In this document: positions 1 through 7,223 of the stretch, in pieces
Layout of the letters: each line of letters starts with the position of its first letter
Numbering within the stretch: the stretch's first letter is position 1
DNA from: Paenibacillus curdlanolyticus YK9
Lineage (GTDB): Bacteria; Bacillota; Bacilli; Paenibacillales; Paenibacillaceae
Direction of reading: 5' to 3'
Assembly: GCF_000179615.1 (NCBI RefSeq)
Contig: NZ_AEDD01000017.1
Span: 1 to 34,410, forward strand
Length of the DNA stretch: 34,410 nucleotides
Made by a program: the position numbers and the translations under genes
Notes under the pieces: generated by a model
The model's database searches: none
What the model saw: only the letters and a program-made list of their open reading frames with translations
What the model was told of the DNA's origin: nothing

Positions 1-558
1 TATGCCCTATTCCGCCGCGGGCGGCGATGCGCGCCCTATAGGGCAGATTTCTATGCCCTATTCCGCCGCGGGCGGCGATGCGCGCCCCATAGGGCAGAAT
101 TTTATGCCCTATTCCGCCGCGGGCGGCGATGCGCGCCCCATAGGGCAGAATTTTATGCCCTATTTCGCCGCGAACGGCGATGCGCGCCCTATAGGGCAGA
201 TTTCTATGCCCTATTCCGCCGCGGGCGGCGATGCGCGCCCTATAGAGCAGATTTCTATGCCCTATTCCGCCGCGGGCGGCGATGCGCGCCCTATAGGGCA
301 GATTTCTATGCCCTATTCCGCCGCGAACGGCGATGCGCGCCCTATAGGGCAGATTTCTATGCCCTATTCCGCCGCGGGCGGCGATGCGCGCCCCATAGGG
401 CAGATTTCTATGCCCTATTTCGCCGCGAACGGCGATGCGCGCCCCATAGGGCAGATTTTATGCCCTATTCCGCCGCGGGCGGCGATGCGCGCCCCATAGG
501 GCAGAATTTTATGCCCTATTCCGCCGCTGGCGGCGATGCTCGGCTCGCTCCGCTCTCC
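1..558. repeat. Tandem array of 51-bp hairpin units (family A)
   Basis: About ten and a half direct repeats start at 2, 53, 104, 155, 206, 257, 308, 359, 410, 460 and 511. All are 51 bp except the unit at 410, which is 50 bp; the last unit decays after about 530. Each unit has an outer inverted repeat TGCCCTAT/ATAGGGCA and an inner one CGCCG/CGGCG. Differences between units lie mostly outside the stems: the inner loop is CGGG, CGAA or CTGG, and the spacer is AGATTTCT or AGAATTTT. One unit (206) has a stem mismatch, GAGCA. A 17-codon frame stays open through the units to 499, but the 50-bp unit breaks it and no ribosome binding site precedes any ATG, so coding is unlikely. The array begins before the window. 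It is not CRISPR, because there are no unique spacers. Confidence 0.95.
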
Positions 559-672
559 ACCGAACGGCAGCTAACTCAATCCTTTCGCCCAATTGGCGCA
601 AAATTCCTTTTATTGACGACAACCCCGCCCCGTGCTACTTTATAAGGGAATGTCGAAGGCCATGTAACCTTA

Positions 673-712
673 GGGTTCAACCTCGCTTATAAGCGAAGTT
701 GGGCCCTTTTTT
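673..712 (+). terminator. Terminator-like hairpin in the leader of the nucleotidyltransferase gene
   Basis: A long stem runs from GGGTTCAAC (673) to GTTGGGCCC (698-706), allowing G-T pairs, with an inner palindrome TCGCTTATAAGCGA, followed by six T residues (707-712). It lies 43 bases before the start codon at 755. A possible promoter lies just upstream: TTGACG at 613-618, with TACTTT at 636 or TATAAG at 641 as weak -10 choices. If that promoter is used, the hairpin would act as an attenuator for the gene. It could instead end transcription coming from the repeat array. No other feature is seen between 559 and 672. Confidence 0.7.
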
Positions 713-754
713 GCATGCTCGCCCATCATTCAAACAACGGAGAGGAGCATCACC

Positions 755-1549
755 ATGAACAAAAAACATGCGTTACTGCAGCGATTAGAGAATATCGGCA
801 AAGTATTGGCCAAGAACGGGGACGTGTTAGCCCTATTCGGGCTAGGCTCGGTAGGAACCGAAACAGATCGAATCGATGACTACTCCGATCTCGATTTTTT
901 CGTCGTAACGGCTCCCGGATGCAAGCAGCGATATATTGATCAAGTGGATTGGCTGCAGGAGACATACCCGCTAGCTTACGCATTTAAAAACTGCGATATT
1001 GGCTACAAGATTTTGTTCGAGGATGGCATCTACGGGGAATTCGCGGTGTTTGAGGAGACCGAGCTGGAGCACGCCTCTTATACAGGGGGCCGCATGATTT
1101 GGAAAGCCCCGCATTATACGAACGATGGCATCGTTTCCGGTAAAGCCGCAATCCCTTCTCGCAGGGCAGCCTCCCTTGATCACGCCGTCGGCGAAGCGCT
1201 GACCAATCTTTATGTTGGGCTTGGGCGGTATGCACGGGGCGAAAAGCTGTCCGCGCTTCGTTTTGTCGAGAGTTATGCAATAGACAGCATCCTGTCCATT
1301 CTCCATCTGGTCGAGTCCGAAGTCGATTACTACCCCGATGTATTCGGCAATGAGCGGCGGGTCGAGACACGCTTTCCGCAGTTCGCAGCGGTTGTCCGCG
1401 ACATGATGCAAGGCTACGAGAAGGTCCCTGAATCGGCCACTCATGTTCTAAACTTCTTGGAAAACATTTATCCGATCAACTTACGAATGAGCTTGGAAAT
1501 AAGGGCGTTGGCGGAGCAATGCATGTCCGAACGAGATTTACGCGCGTAA
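755..1549 (+). CDS. Nucleotidyltransferase domain protein (antibiotic adenylyltransferase-like)
   Basis: 264 residues. The N-terminal half carries the polymerase-beta-type nucleotidyltransferase signature: GS at residues 31-32 within GLGSVG, then SDLD at 44-47, giving the metal-binding Asp45 and Asp47. The rest is helical, as in the substrate-binding half of aminoglycoside or lincosamide nucleotidyltransferases. Such enzymes transfer AMP from ATP to a hydroxyl of the antibiotic in the cytoplasm. The substrate cannot be read from sequence, so resistance is only a possibility. The ATG is well placed behind GGAGAGGAG. The gene stands alone between a leader hairpin (673-712) and a terminator (1568-1592), so it is probably monocistronic and possibly controlled by attenuation. 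Confidence 0.8.
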   Translation: MNKKHALLQRLENIGKVLAKNGDVLALFGLGSVGTETDRIDDYSDLDFFVVTAPGCKQRYIDQVDWLQETYPLAYAFKNCDIGYKILFEDGIYGEFAVFEETELEHASYTGGRMIWKAPHYTNDGIVSGKAAIPSRRAASLDHAVGEALTNLYVGLGRYARGEKLSALRFVESYAIDSILSILHLVESEVDYYPDVFGNERRVETRFPQFAAVVRDMMQGYEKVPESATHVLNFLENIYPINLRMSLEIRALAEQCMSERDLRA

Positions 1550-1567
1550 GCAAGCCGCTCTGACGAT

Positions 1568-1592
1568 GAGGCTCCCGCTGGGGGCCTTTTTT
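1568..1592 (+). terminator. Intrinsic terminator after the nucleotidyltransferase gene
   Basis: GGCTCCC pairs with GGGGGCC around a short loop (1570-1586, one wobble pair) and is followed directly by a run of six T. It lies 18 bases after the stop codon at 1549. Confidence 0.8.
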
Positions 1593-1670
1593 GTTGCAAA
1601 AATCAATCGTACCTTCCGGATGATGAACGCGTGCTGGCGAACCGCGCATATTTTGCAGCATTGCTATAAA

Positions 1671-1736
1671 AATCAAAAGCGCCAACAGTCACCCAGCCAT
1701 CAACTTCGACTAGACGCTTGTTGGCGCGTTTTGATT
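1671..1736 (-). terminator. Terminator of the 1746-6139 minus-strand operon
   Basis: The arms AATCAAAAGCGCCAACA (1671-1687) and TGTTGGCGCGTTTTGATT (1719-1736) pair almost perfectly across a loop of about 31 bases. Read on the minus strand, the stem ends in TTTTGATTTTTA. It starts 10 bases beyond the stop of the last operon gene. The A-rich and T-rich ends could make it bidirectional. Confidence 0.65.
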
Positions 1737-1745
1737 CCTATTCCT

Positions 1746-2099
1746 CTACCACTTAAACGCCGCTTCCGTTCCGCCTTCCTGCTGCTTCGCGCGTATCTCG
1801 ACTTGGCGAACCTTCAATCGTCCTGGCGAATAGCTTTCGCCTTGGCTGTTGACGAACGCTTTGTAAGAAAACGACGAGCTCCCCCTCGGCACATAGTCTG
1901 CATGATACCGATAGCTGCCGTTAAGCGTAATCTCGACGTCTCTCCAAACGTAGGGATCGCCGTTTTTTACGATAAGCTGCGACTTGGTAACCCCAATATC
2001 TGCGATTAAATCATTGGGATTGTGCTTATTCAAATCCCCGCATGCCGCCGTTCCGGCGAGCAGCGCCAGCATAAGTGCCGCTCGATGCATAGATTTCAT
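1746..2099 (-). CDS. Small putative lipoprotein, last gene of operon
   Basis: 117 residues. It begins with a short basic segment, a hydrophobic stretch (about 7-16) and a cysteine at residue 20 (GTAAC), so it is probably lipidated and anchored on the outer face of the membrane. Thr at the -3 position is atypical of a lipobox. The mature part is beta-rich, with two aromatic-rich strands and no family I recognise. Its ATG overlaps the TGA of the gene before it (ATGA), and AGGAGG lies six bases upstream, so translation is probably coupled. A terminator-like stem follows at once. Function unknown; the operon context suggests a cell-envelope role. Confidence 0.75.
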   Translation of the reverse strand: MKSMHRAALMLALLAGTAACGDLNKHNPNDLIADIGVTKSQLIVKNGDPYVWRDVEITLNGSYRYHADYVPRGSSSFSYKAFVNSQGESYSPGRLKVRQVEIRAKQQEGGTEAAFKW

Positions 2100-3526
2100 C
2101 GCGACGCCTCCTCGCCTTGCGCGAGCTCCGTTGAGATCGCCAGATCGAATAAGAGGTTCGGAGAACCCGGATGGTTGCGATGAACCTCGGCTGCGATGCT
2201 ATTCGGCCCCTTATGAAATAAGCTCCGTTGATTCGTCACGTCGAAGCGGCGGTTCAAGACGGGCTCATTCGGCTCAGCGAGCGATTGCGGAGTCAGTAGC
2301 CCTGTTGCGATAGAGCTGCGCACCAATTCCTCTCCGTTCACATAAACCACGATGCCATCCTCAAAGCTCAAATCCGCATAGATTTTCGCATATCTCTCCG
2401 GCTCTTCGTCCAGCATGAACGACGTTCGGAAATAGTAGGAGGGCGCAGCCGTCTTGGCCGGCAGCAGCGTCCGATAGGCGCGCGCACGTTTCTTGTCATC
2501 GCTGCTTCCCATCGGCGCTCCGCCTATCACCCACTTGGAATCGTCAAAACCCGGGCTGCGCCAGTCCGTCGCCGGCAGATGGAACCGCTCTGTAATCGGA
2601 TGCTCCCCTGTCATATCGAAGCCAGAAGGAACGGTGATGGACAAATCATCCCCGCCCACGCGATACCGCCATTGCGAGCCCATTGCCAGAGGGGACGCCA
2701 GCTGCCGTATCTGATCGTCGCGGCTTGCAGCCAGCAGCAGCTGATCGATTGGCGAGCCCTGCTTATCGCGGGCAATGATGGATATCTCTGCGGCCCTTGC
2801 CCCGATGGACAAATACTCGGCATTGTCGAGCTTTGCCTCAGGCTGCCAGCGATTCCATGTAATCGCACTGCCGGAAACCGGAGGCAGCATGTCCAGCATG
2901 TCCATGTCGGAAGGCGGTTGATCTACTAGCTGTGACGGCACATAGATCGCGCCATCTGCGACAACCGCTTCGAGCCCTACTTTGGCAGCTTCATTCCAAA
3001 AGTCTGCCGATGTTGGCAGGTGCGCAACGAATGCAATGGGATGATGCTTGTCCGCCAAGCGGGACGCCAGCCACTCCAACTGCGCCTGCAGCGCTTCCGT
3101 AGATTGGTTCATGCTCTCCGAATCCAGATACAGCATTTGCACGCTGCCGACGCTTGCTTCATAAACCACTCGGCCATAGCCAGACAGCGACTCCGCAGGC
3201 AAATGAGGGTACTTCGCGCTGAACGCATCGGCCGTTTCGCTGCCATCGAAGATCGGATACAAGGATGTCGGCAGCAGGCCGGAAGCCGCTTTGACTTGTT
3301 TATCCGATGCAACCAGCAGCTGCGTTCCCGCATGGTCTCTCATCCAAGCTGGAATATCAACTTGCTCCGCGCTTGGCAGCAGCACGTCGATCGGAGCTGG
3401 CGGCACCGTAATTTCCATACTCATGTAGCCTTGAGCAGGCAGGTTCGTCCACAGCAGCGAGCTGCCGGTGACCGCAATCGCCAGCAAGAAACTGAGGAAT
3501 AGCCCATAGCGTTTAGCAAATCTCAT
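2096..3526 (-). CDS. Secreted phosphoesterase-like protein with C-terminal beta-sandwich
   Basis: 476 residues. The N-terminus is a membrane anchor or signal peptide (hydrophobic residues about 9-25). The middle (about 120-200) has QAQLEWLASRLADK and then PIAFVAHLP, which resembles the late part of calcineurin-like phosphoesterases (a helix, then a His-containing strand). The usual GDxH, GNHE and GHxH motifs are not evident, so this half may be degenerate or inactive. The C-terminal part (about 325-470) has WRSPGFDDSKW, YYFRTSF, VVYVNGEELVR and NSIAAEVHR, typical of the beta-sandwich attached to many secreted phosphatases and carbohydrate-active enzymes. The gene shares the operon with a clear metallophosphoesterase. 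It starts at ATG after AAGGAG with somewhat wide spacing. Confidence 0.7.
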   Translation of the reverse strand: MRFAKRYGLFLSFLLAIAVTGSSLLWTNLPAQGYMSMEITVPPAPIDVLLPSAEQVDIPAWMRDHAGTQLLVASDKQVKAASGLLPTSLYPIFDGSETADAFSAKYPHLPAESLSGYGRVVYEASVGSVQMLYLDSESMNQSTEALQAQLEWLASRLADKHHPIAFVAHLPTSADFWNEAAKVGLEAVVADGAIYVPSQLVDQPPSDMDMLDMLPPVSGSAITWNRWQPEAKLDNAEYLSIGARAAEISIIARDKQGSPIDQLLLAASRDDQIRQLASPLAMGSQWRYRVGGDDLSITVPSGFDMTGEHPITERFHLPATDWRSPGFDDSKWVIGGAPMGSSDDKKRARAYRTLLPAKTAAPSYYFRTSFMLDEEPERYAKIYADLSFEDGIVVYVNGEELVRSSIATGLLTPQSLAEPNEPVLNRRFDVTNQRSLFHKGPNSIAAEVHRNHPGSPNLLFDLAISTELAQGEEASR

Positions 3527-3556
3527 CTGTTATCTAAACTCCTTCGCTTCCCTGTC

Positions 3557-3934
3557 TTAAGGTAGAGCCGGCAGCCAGCCGAAAATCGCATGATATACCG
3601 GAGGCCATAGCAGTACCATCAGCGCAAAAAAAATGCCGATAAACGCAAACAGCCATATTTTCAATTGCAGCTGACGATGGCGGAAAATCAGCCACAGCAC
3701 CAGCCAGCTAAACAGCCAGCCGATTAATCCCGCCGTTTCTTTGCCGCTGAATGGTCCGATCCCATACCAGCCCGGCATCCAACTGCCCAGCTTGTACATA
3801 GCCCTGTTCGCCGTTGCCGGCTGCGCAACCGACCATAGATGCGTGCCGATGACGGCCGCCATGCCGATCAAGATGGATAAAAGCGCCGCGGCCGCTTCGC
3901 CGTTCCGCGGAGCGCTTGATGCTGTCTTGGACAT
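3557..3934 (-). CDS. Small integral membrane protein
   Basis: 125 residues with about three hydrophobic segments (near residues 17-36, 68-84 and 92-112). No family is recognised and no catalytic motif is visible. The start ATG follows AAGGAG at good spacing. It lies 12 bases after the preceding membrane-protein gene and 30 bases before the secreted phosphoesterase-like gene, so it belongs to the same operon. It may form a membrane unit with its 190-residue neighbour; this is inferred from position only. Confidence 0.7.
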   Translation of the reverse strand: MSKTASSAPRNGEAAAALLSILIGMAAVIGTHLWSVAQPATANRAMYKLGSWMPGWYGIGPFSGKETAGLIGWLFSWLVLWLIFRHRQLQLKIWLFAFIGIFFALMVLLWPPVYHAIFGWLPALP

Positions 3935-3946
3935 GAAGATATCTCC

Positions 3947-4519
3947 TTACACCATTTTCAATTTGGCGAGCCCAATGCCGAGCACGAATGCAATGAGCAG
4001 CGTAATCCACATTAACGTCACCAATACGGCGATGACCGTATTCATTCCGGCGGCCTCTTCGGCTGCGAGCCCGCTTCTGCGCACCCTGCGGGTAAGAACG
4101 GCCGCGCATACGCTTAGCGCGAGCGGGAATAACGATACGAATTCTTTATATTCCATCAGCACCGAATGGGCAGACGGGATGTTATAAAGCAGCCATTGCT
4201 GCGCTTCGTCCGGCAAACGGTATCCGATATACAGCCAATTCCCCAATGCAATTGCCATAAAATTAATGATAGCGGTTAGCCACAGCAGCAGCTCCAGCTT
4301 GGCTGCCGCCATTGCCTTGCCCCGCAGCAGACCATAAATGCCATGAATGCACTGGCAGCTCAGCAAGACGGCTGCGCATGAACCGAGTCCATGCAGCATT
4401 CCCTCCGTTTTGTGCATACTCGTTCCGAATACGTTGATCAACGGTACGCAAATAAAAAGAAAGGCAGCCGCGGCTGCCTGCGTAATCGCCAAATCCTTGG
4501 CGCTAATGAAAGGCTTCAT
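3947..4519 (-). CDS. Integral membrane protein with about five segments
   Basis: 190 residues with hydrophobic stretches near residues 13-32, 43-66, 75-98, 125-145 and 160-185. Short loops carry clusters of Arg and Lys. I do not recognise the family. The ATG follows a GGGAG ribosome binding site, 33 bases after the metallophosphoesterase gene and 12 bases before the next membrane-protein gene. The context suggests a membrane partner for the exported phosphoesterases, but the sequence gives no direct evidence of its job. Confidence 0.7.
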   Translation of the reverse strand: MKPFISAKDLAITQAAAAAFLFICVPLINVFGTSMHKTEGMLHGLGSCAAVLLSCQCIHGIYGLLRGKAMAAAKLELLLWLTAIINFMAIALGNWLYIGYRLPDEAQQWLLYNIPSAHSVLMEYKEFVSLFPLALSVCAAVLTRRVRRSGLAAEEAAGMNTVIAVLVTLMWITLLIAFVLGIGLAKLKMV

Positions 4520-4552
4520 CTCTATGTTCTCCCTGTCCCTGTCTGGCGCTTA

Positions 4553-6139
4553 TTACTGGTACGTGATCGTGAGCTTAGGCCGCTGTGATGCCGTCGACGC
4601 TTCGCTGGAGCTGAAGTCGAGTCCATCCGTGTTCGTGCTATTGCTCAAAATAATGCCCTTGTTATTGGCGCTGTTCGCGATCCAGCCTTGTACGATTGCG
4701 ATGCCCGCCGCATTCAGCGTAACCGTATAGCTGCCCGTCGCTGTTGCGGTAATCGCGCCTAGCGATGTGCTTCCAAGGTCCGATGTCCCTTTCGCTCCTG
4801 CCGTCTGCCAGCTGCTTCCTGTAGCGTATTGATTCCAATTCGCTTGGAGCTCAACCCAGCTCCGCTTCATTTCATACAAGCTGTATGTGCTGCTCGATTT
4901 GTCCGTTACGTTAATCGTAATCTTCGCATCCGTAACGACGCTGCTGCTTGGAATGGAGCTGACGTCCCACTTTAGCAGCGTCGACACGTCGCTTGTGCTG
5001 CCCGACGGCTCGTCCCCGTCGACCATCAGCGTCGTCGCCGTGCCATAGTTCGTCGTTGCGGCATTTTGCATCATATGCGTATCCGTTGTGCCCGCATAGC
5101 TGGCGGATGGGGCAACGCCGTCCTGGAACGATGCAGTCGTCGTTGTCGGCGGTACCGTGCCCCCACCGCCGCCGCGCGTTTCCGAGAAGGAATCGATGAC
5201 GTTCCCGTTAATGTCGTATACCGTGAACGTTGCCGTCTCGTCCGCTACATCCACGACCATGTAATGATACGAAGTGATTGGGCCTACTTGTACGCCTTTG
5301 GCGTCTGTTTTCGTCGAGCTGAGCGGCGCGCCCGCTCCCCCTAACGTGATTTGCTGGATGTTATGGGTGAAGCTGTAGCCGTTCGCGCTGAAGCTCGAAT
5401 CGATTTTGCGGCGATTGTAGTTATGCTCGTGGCCCACCAGAACCGCCGTCACGTTATTGCCGTCGACTACGCTCCAGAATGCATCCCTTTCCGTTGGATT
5501 CGCATCCAGCGAGGAGCCGTAATGCGCTCCGATCGGGTACGCAGGGACGTGGAACGTAATGAAGTTGTGGGTCTTGCCATTGTTTTGCAAGTTGCTTTGC
5601 AGCCATGTACGCTGTGCGGAATTAATGACGTACTTGCCATTAGCATCGGTGCGGTCCGAATTCAATACGAAAAATCTCGCATTGCCATAGTCATAGTAAT
5701 ACGCAGACCGCTGATAGCCTGCCAGCTGATTGCTTGGCAAGTAGTTGAACACGTTGCTGAAAATCGTCTCATCATGCTCGTGATTGCCTAATGCCGGATA
5801 AACCTGATTCGTCGGATAATAATCGTCGACGATGTTTTTCCAATCGGTCAGCTCTGTCTCCACGTCGGAACCGCCTTGGACCTGGTCTCCCGTAAACACA
5901 ACAAAGCTGGGCTGCACGGGCAGCGCTTTAATTTGCGTCAGCAGGCTTCTCATCGTCGTTTCATTGATGCCGTCCGTTGAACCGCGGGAATCCCCCAACA
6001 CGACGAATCGAAATGACGTGGTCGCTGCAGCAGCGGGCTGCTCGGTGCGCACATAAACCCCAACCAAGCTGATCAGAAGCACCGCCGAAAGCATAATGAA
6101 CAAGCTCTTTCTCGTCAAAACAACTGGTAACGCCTTCAT
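4553..6139 (-). CDS. Secreted metallophosphoesterase with C-terminal DNRLRE domain
   Basis: 528 residues from the ATG behind AGGAGGGGAATA; a second in-frame ATG lies seven codons upstream without a better site. The signal peptide spans about 1-39 and ends in AAAA. The calcineurin-like catalytic domain shows the metal-binding motifs in order: GDSRG (49-53), GDQ (84-86), GNHEHD (118-123), FHVPAYP (196-202) and GHEHNYN (236-242), as in purple-acid-phosphatase-like enzymes. A Gly5 and Thr-rich linker (about 313-326) leads to a DNRLRE-type beta domain (about 330-528, with SFQDGV and SASQRPKLTITY), found on many exported Gram-positive proteins. The enzyme probably hydrolyses phosphate esters outside the cell. 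It is the first gene of the five-gene operon. Confidence 0.9.
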   Translation of the reverse strand: MKALPVVLTRKSLFIMLSAVLLISLVGVYVRTEQPAAAATTSFRFVVLGDSRGSTDGINETTMRSLLTQIKALPVQPSFVVFTGDQVQGGSDVETELTDWKNIVDDYYPTNQVYPALGNHEHDETIFSNVFNYLPSNQLAGYQRSAYYYDYGNARFFVLNSDRTDANGKYVINSAQRTWLQSNLQNNGKTHNFITFHVPAYPIGAHYGSSLDANPTERDAFWSVVDGNNVTAVLVGHEHNYNRRKIDSSFSANGYSFTHNIQQITLGGAGAPLSSTKTDAKGVQVGPITSYHYMVVDVADETATFTVYDINGNVIDSFSETRGGGGGTVPPTTTTASFQDGVAPSASYAGTTDTHMMQNAATTNYGTATTLMVDGDEPSGSTSDVSTLLKWDVSSIPSSSVVTDAKITINVTDKSSSTYSLYEMKRSWVELQANWNQYATGSSWQTAGAKGTSDLGSTSLGAITATATGSYTVTLNAAGIAIVQGWIANSANNKGIILSNSTNTDGLDFSSSEASTASQRPKLTITYQ

Positions 6140-6209
6140 TATTCCCCTCCTAAATGGCATTTTTTATTGCCTACTTACTATAGAGGGGCTTTGTCAACGC
6201 GCCATTAAT

Positions 6210-6671
6210 TTATAGTGATTCATTTGTAAACGACAATGGTAGGTTCATCGCTTCTGCGATTATTTTAAAATCTGCTTCATCAATCTCGAAGTGCCCCGTT
6301 CGAAAGCGATACCCCCAATTGCGCCGATTCTCCCTTGTAAAGCTTAATTGATCTAATAACGAGTGGATTGGGGCGTCGCTGCATTCATAAAAATCAATAT
6401 CGCGGCGAACAGGAACGAACGATTCGCTCATCGCAAATTCATACACGAATGCGTTCCGCACTCTGCCTATGGCGGTGAATGCCTGCAGCGGCTCTCCGCC
6501 CTCCATGGCTGTTTTGGGCGAGTAATAAATTAGCCAATCTCCCTCCCGCATTCGCTTCAAGGGAGCCGCTTTGCCATGGCATAGCTGGGCGAACCCGCCC
6601 GCTACGCCTCGCACGACATGCGATCTTGACACAACGCCTATCCAATATCGCGGCGAATGATTAGCGCCCAT
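6210..6671 (-). CDS. EVE domain protein
   Basis: About 153 residues. RYWIGVVSRSHV at the start, GDWLIYYSP in the middle and the conserved GGFAQLCHGK segment match the EVE (UPF0310) family. This is a PUA-like fold thought to bind modified bases in RNA or DNA. The ATG at 6671 overlaps the stop of the SRPBCC gene by 11 bases, so the two are probably translationally coupled. A GTG five codons further upstream is the alternative start, but family members usually begin close to the RYWIGV segment. The domain fills the whole protein, with no fused partner. Confidence 0.85.
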   Translation of the reverse strand: MGANHSPRYWIGVVSRSHVVRGVAGGFAQLCHGKAAPLKRMREGDWLIYYSPKTAMEGGEPLQAFTAIGRVRNAFVYEFAMSESFVPVRRDIDFYECSDAPIHSLLDQLSFTRENRRNWGYRFRTGHFEIDEADFKIIAEAMNLPLSFTNESL

Positions 6672-7107
6672 TTTGACCACGCTCACGCTCGATTTGTTCA
6701 GCCAATGCTACTAAAGACTCCACCGTATGCGGCATTCGTTTGGCAATCTCCCCGCCGAACTGAACGCCTACCGTATCAACGTTCGGACCCGTTATGACGA
6801 TCTTGTGGGTCACCTTCGTGCCTTCTTGCATCGGTTCAATCGTATGCTCCAGGCTCACATCAATGCCGAGCGCCGGCATATACGTCATATCCGAGAAAAA
6901 TTGCAGCGGCGTTACTTCCAGCAGCTCATAATCCAGAACGCCCTTCCCCTTCGGCTGCAGCGTCCCCTTCATTCCGGCTTGGAATGTCCCCTGCAGCTCC
7001 ACGTGTATGAACGGGTCCCATACCGCCCATGTTTCTAGATCGCTGTATAGACGCCAAATCGTCTCCGCCTTCGCTGCCGTTACTTCGCTGTGTTCAAATT
7101 GCCACAT
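6661..7107 (-). CDS. SRPBCC (START-like) family protein
   Basis: 148 residues. The sequence MWQFEHSEVTAAKAETIW followed by DLETWAVWDPF is the typical start of the SRPBCC/polyketide-cyclase-like fold, a helix-grip domain with a hydrophobic ligand cavity. Later strands (TLEPM, THKIVITGP) and a long C-terminal helix complete the fold. The ATG follows AAAGGAG at good spacing; an upstream extension to 7203 has no support. It is divergent from the WYL regulator gene at 7224, which may control it, and overlaps the EVE gene. The ligand is unknown. Confidence 0.85.
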   Translation of the reverse strand: MWQFEHSEVTAAKAETIWRLYSDLETWAVWDPFIHVELQGTFQAGMKGTLQPKGKGVLDYELLEVTPLQFFSDMTYMPALGIDVSLEHTIEPMQEGTKVTHKIVITGPNVDTVGVQFGGEIAKRMPHTVESLVALAEQIERERGQNGR

Positions 7108-7223
7108 GAAAATCGCTCCTTTGTTTAAGTAGGATTTTTCAATCCGACCTGAGAATATGTTCACTATAACAACCCGCTCTTGCCAGCGTATTGTCAGGAG
7201 CAAATCGGAGGTTTAAACCAATA

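Noticed and set aside
2-499. Repeat protein of 165 residues
   Set aside because: It has no ribosome binding site, one unit of 50 bases breaks the frame, and the repeat conserves inverted arms rather than codons.
1-558. CRISPR array
   Set aside because: Units follow one another directly with no unique spacers of constant length, and no cas gene is present.
650-667. Leader peptide MSKAM before the hairpin
   Set aside because: The only purine-rich site, TAAGGGA, touches the ATG, so it cannot serve as a ribosome binding site.
671-712. T-box riboswitch (AGGGT..AACC..CG similarity)
   Set aside because: Only the terminator part resembles a T-box; there is no specifier stem or long leader, and the gene is not an amino-acid or tRNA-synthetase gene.
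971-1444. 157-residue open frame on the minus strand
   Set aside because: It is antisense to the nucleotidyltransferase gene, which has a good ribosome binding site and family motifs.
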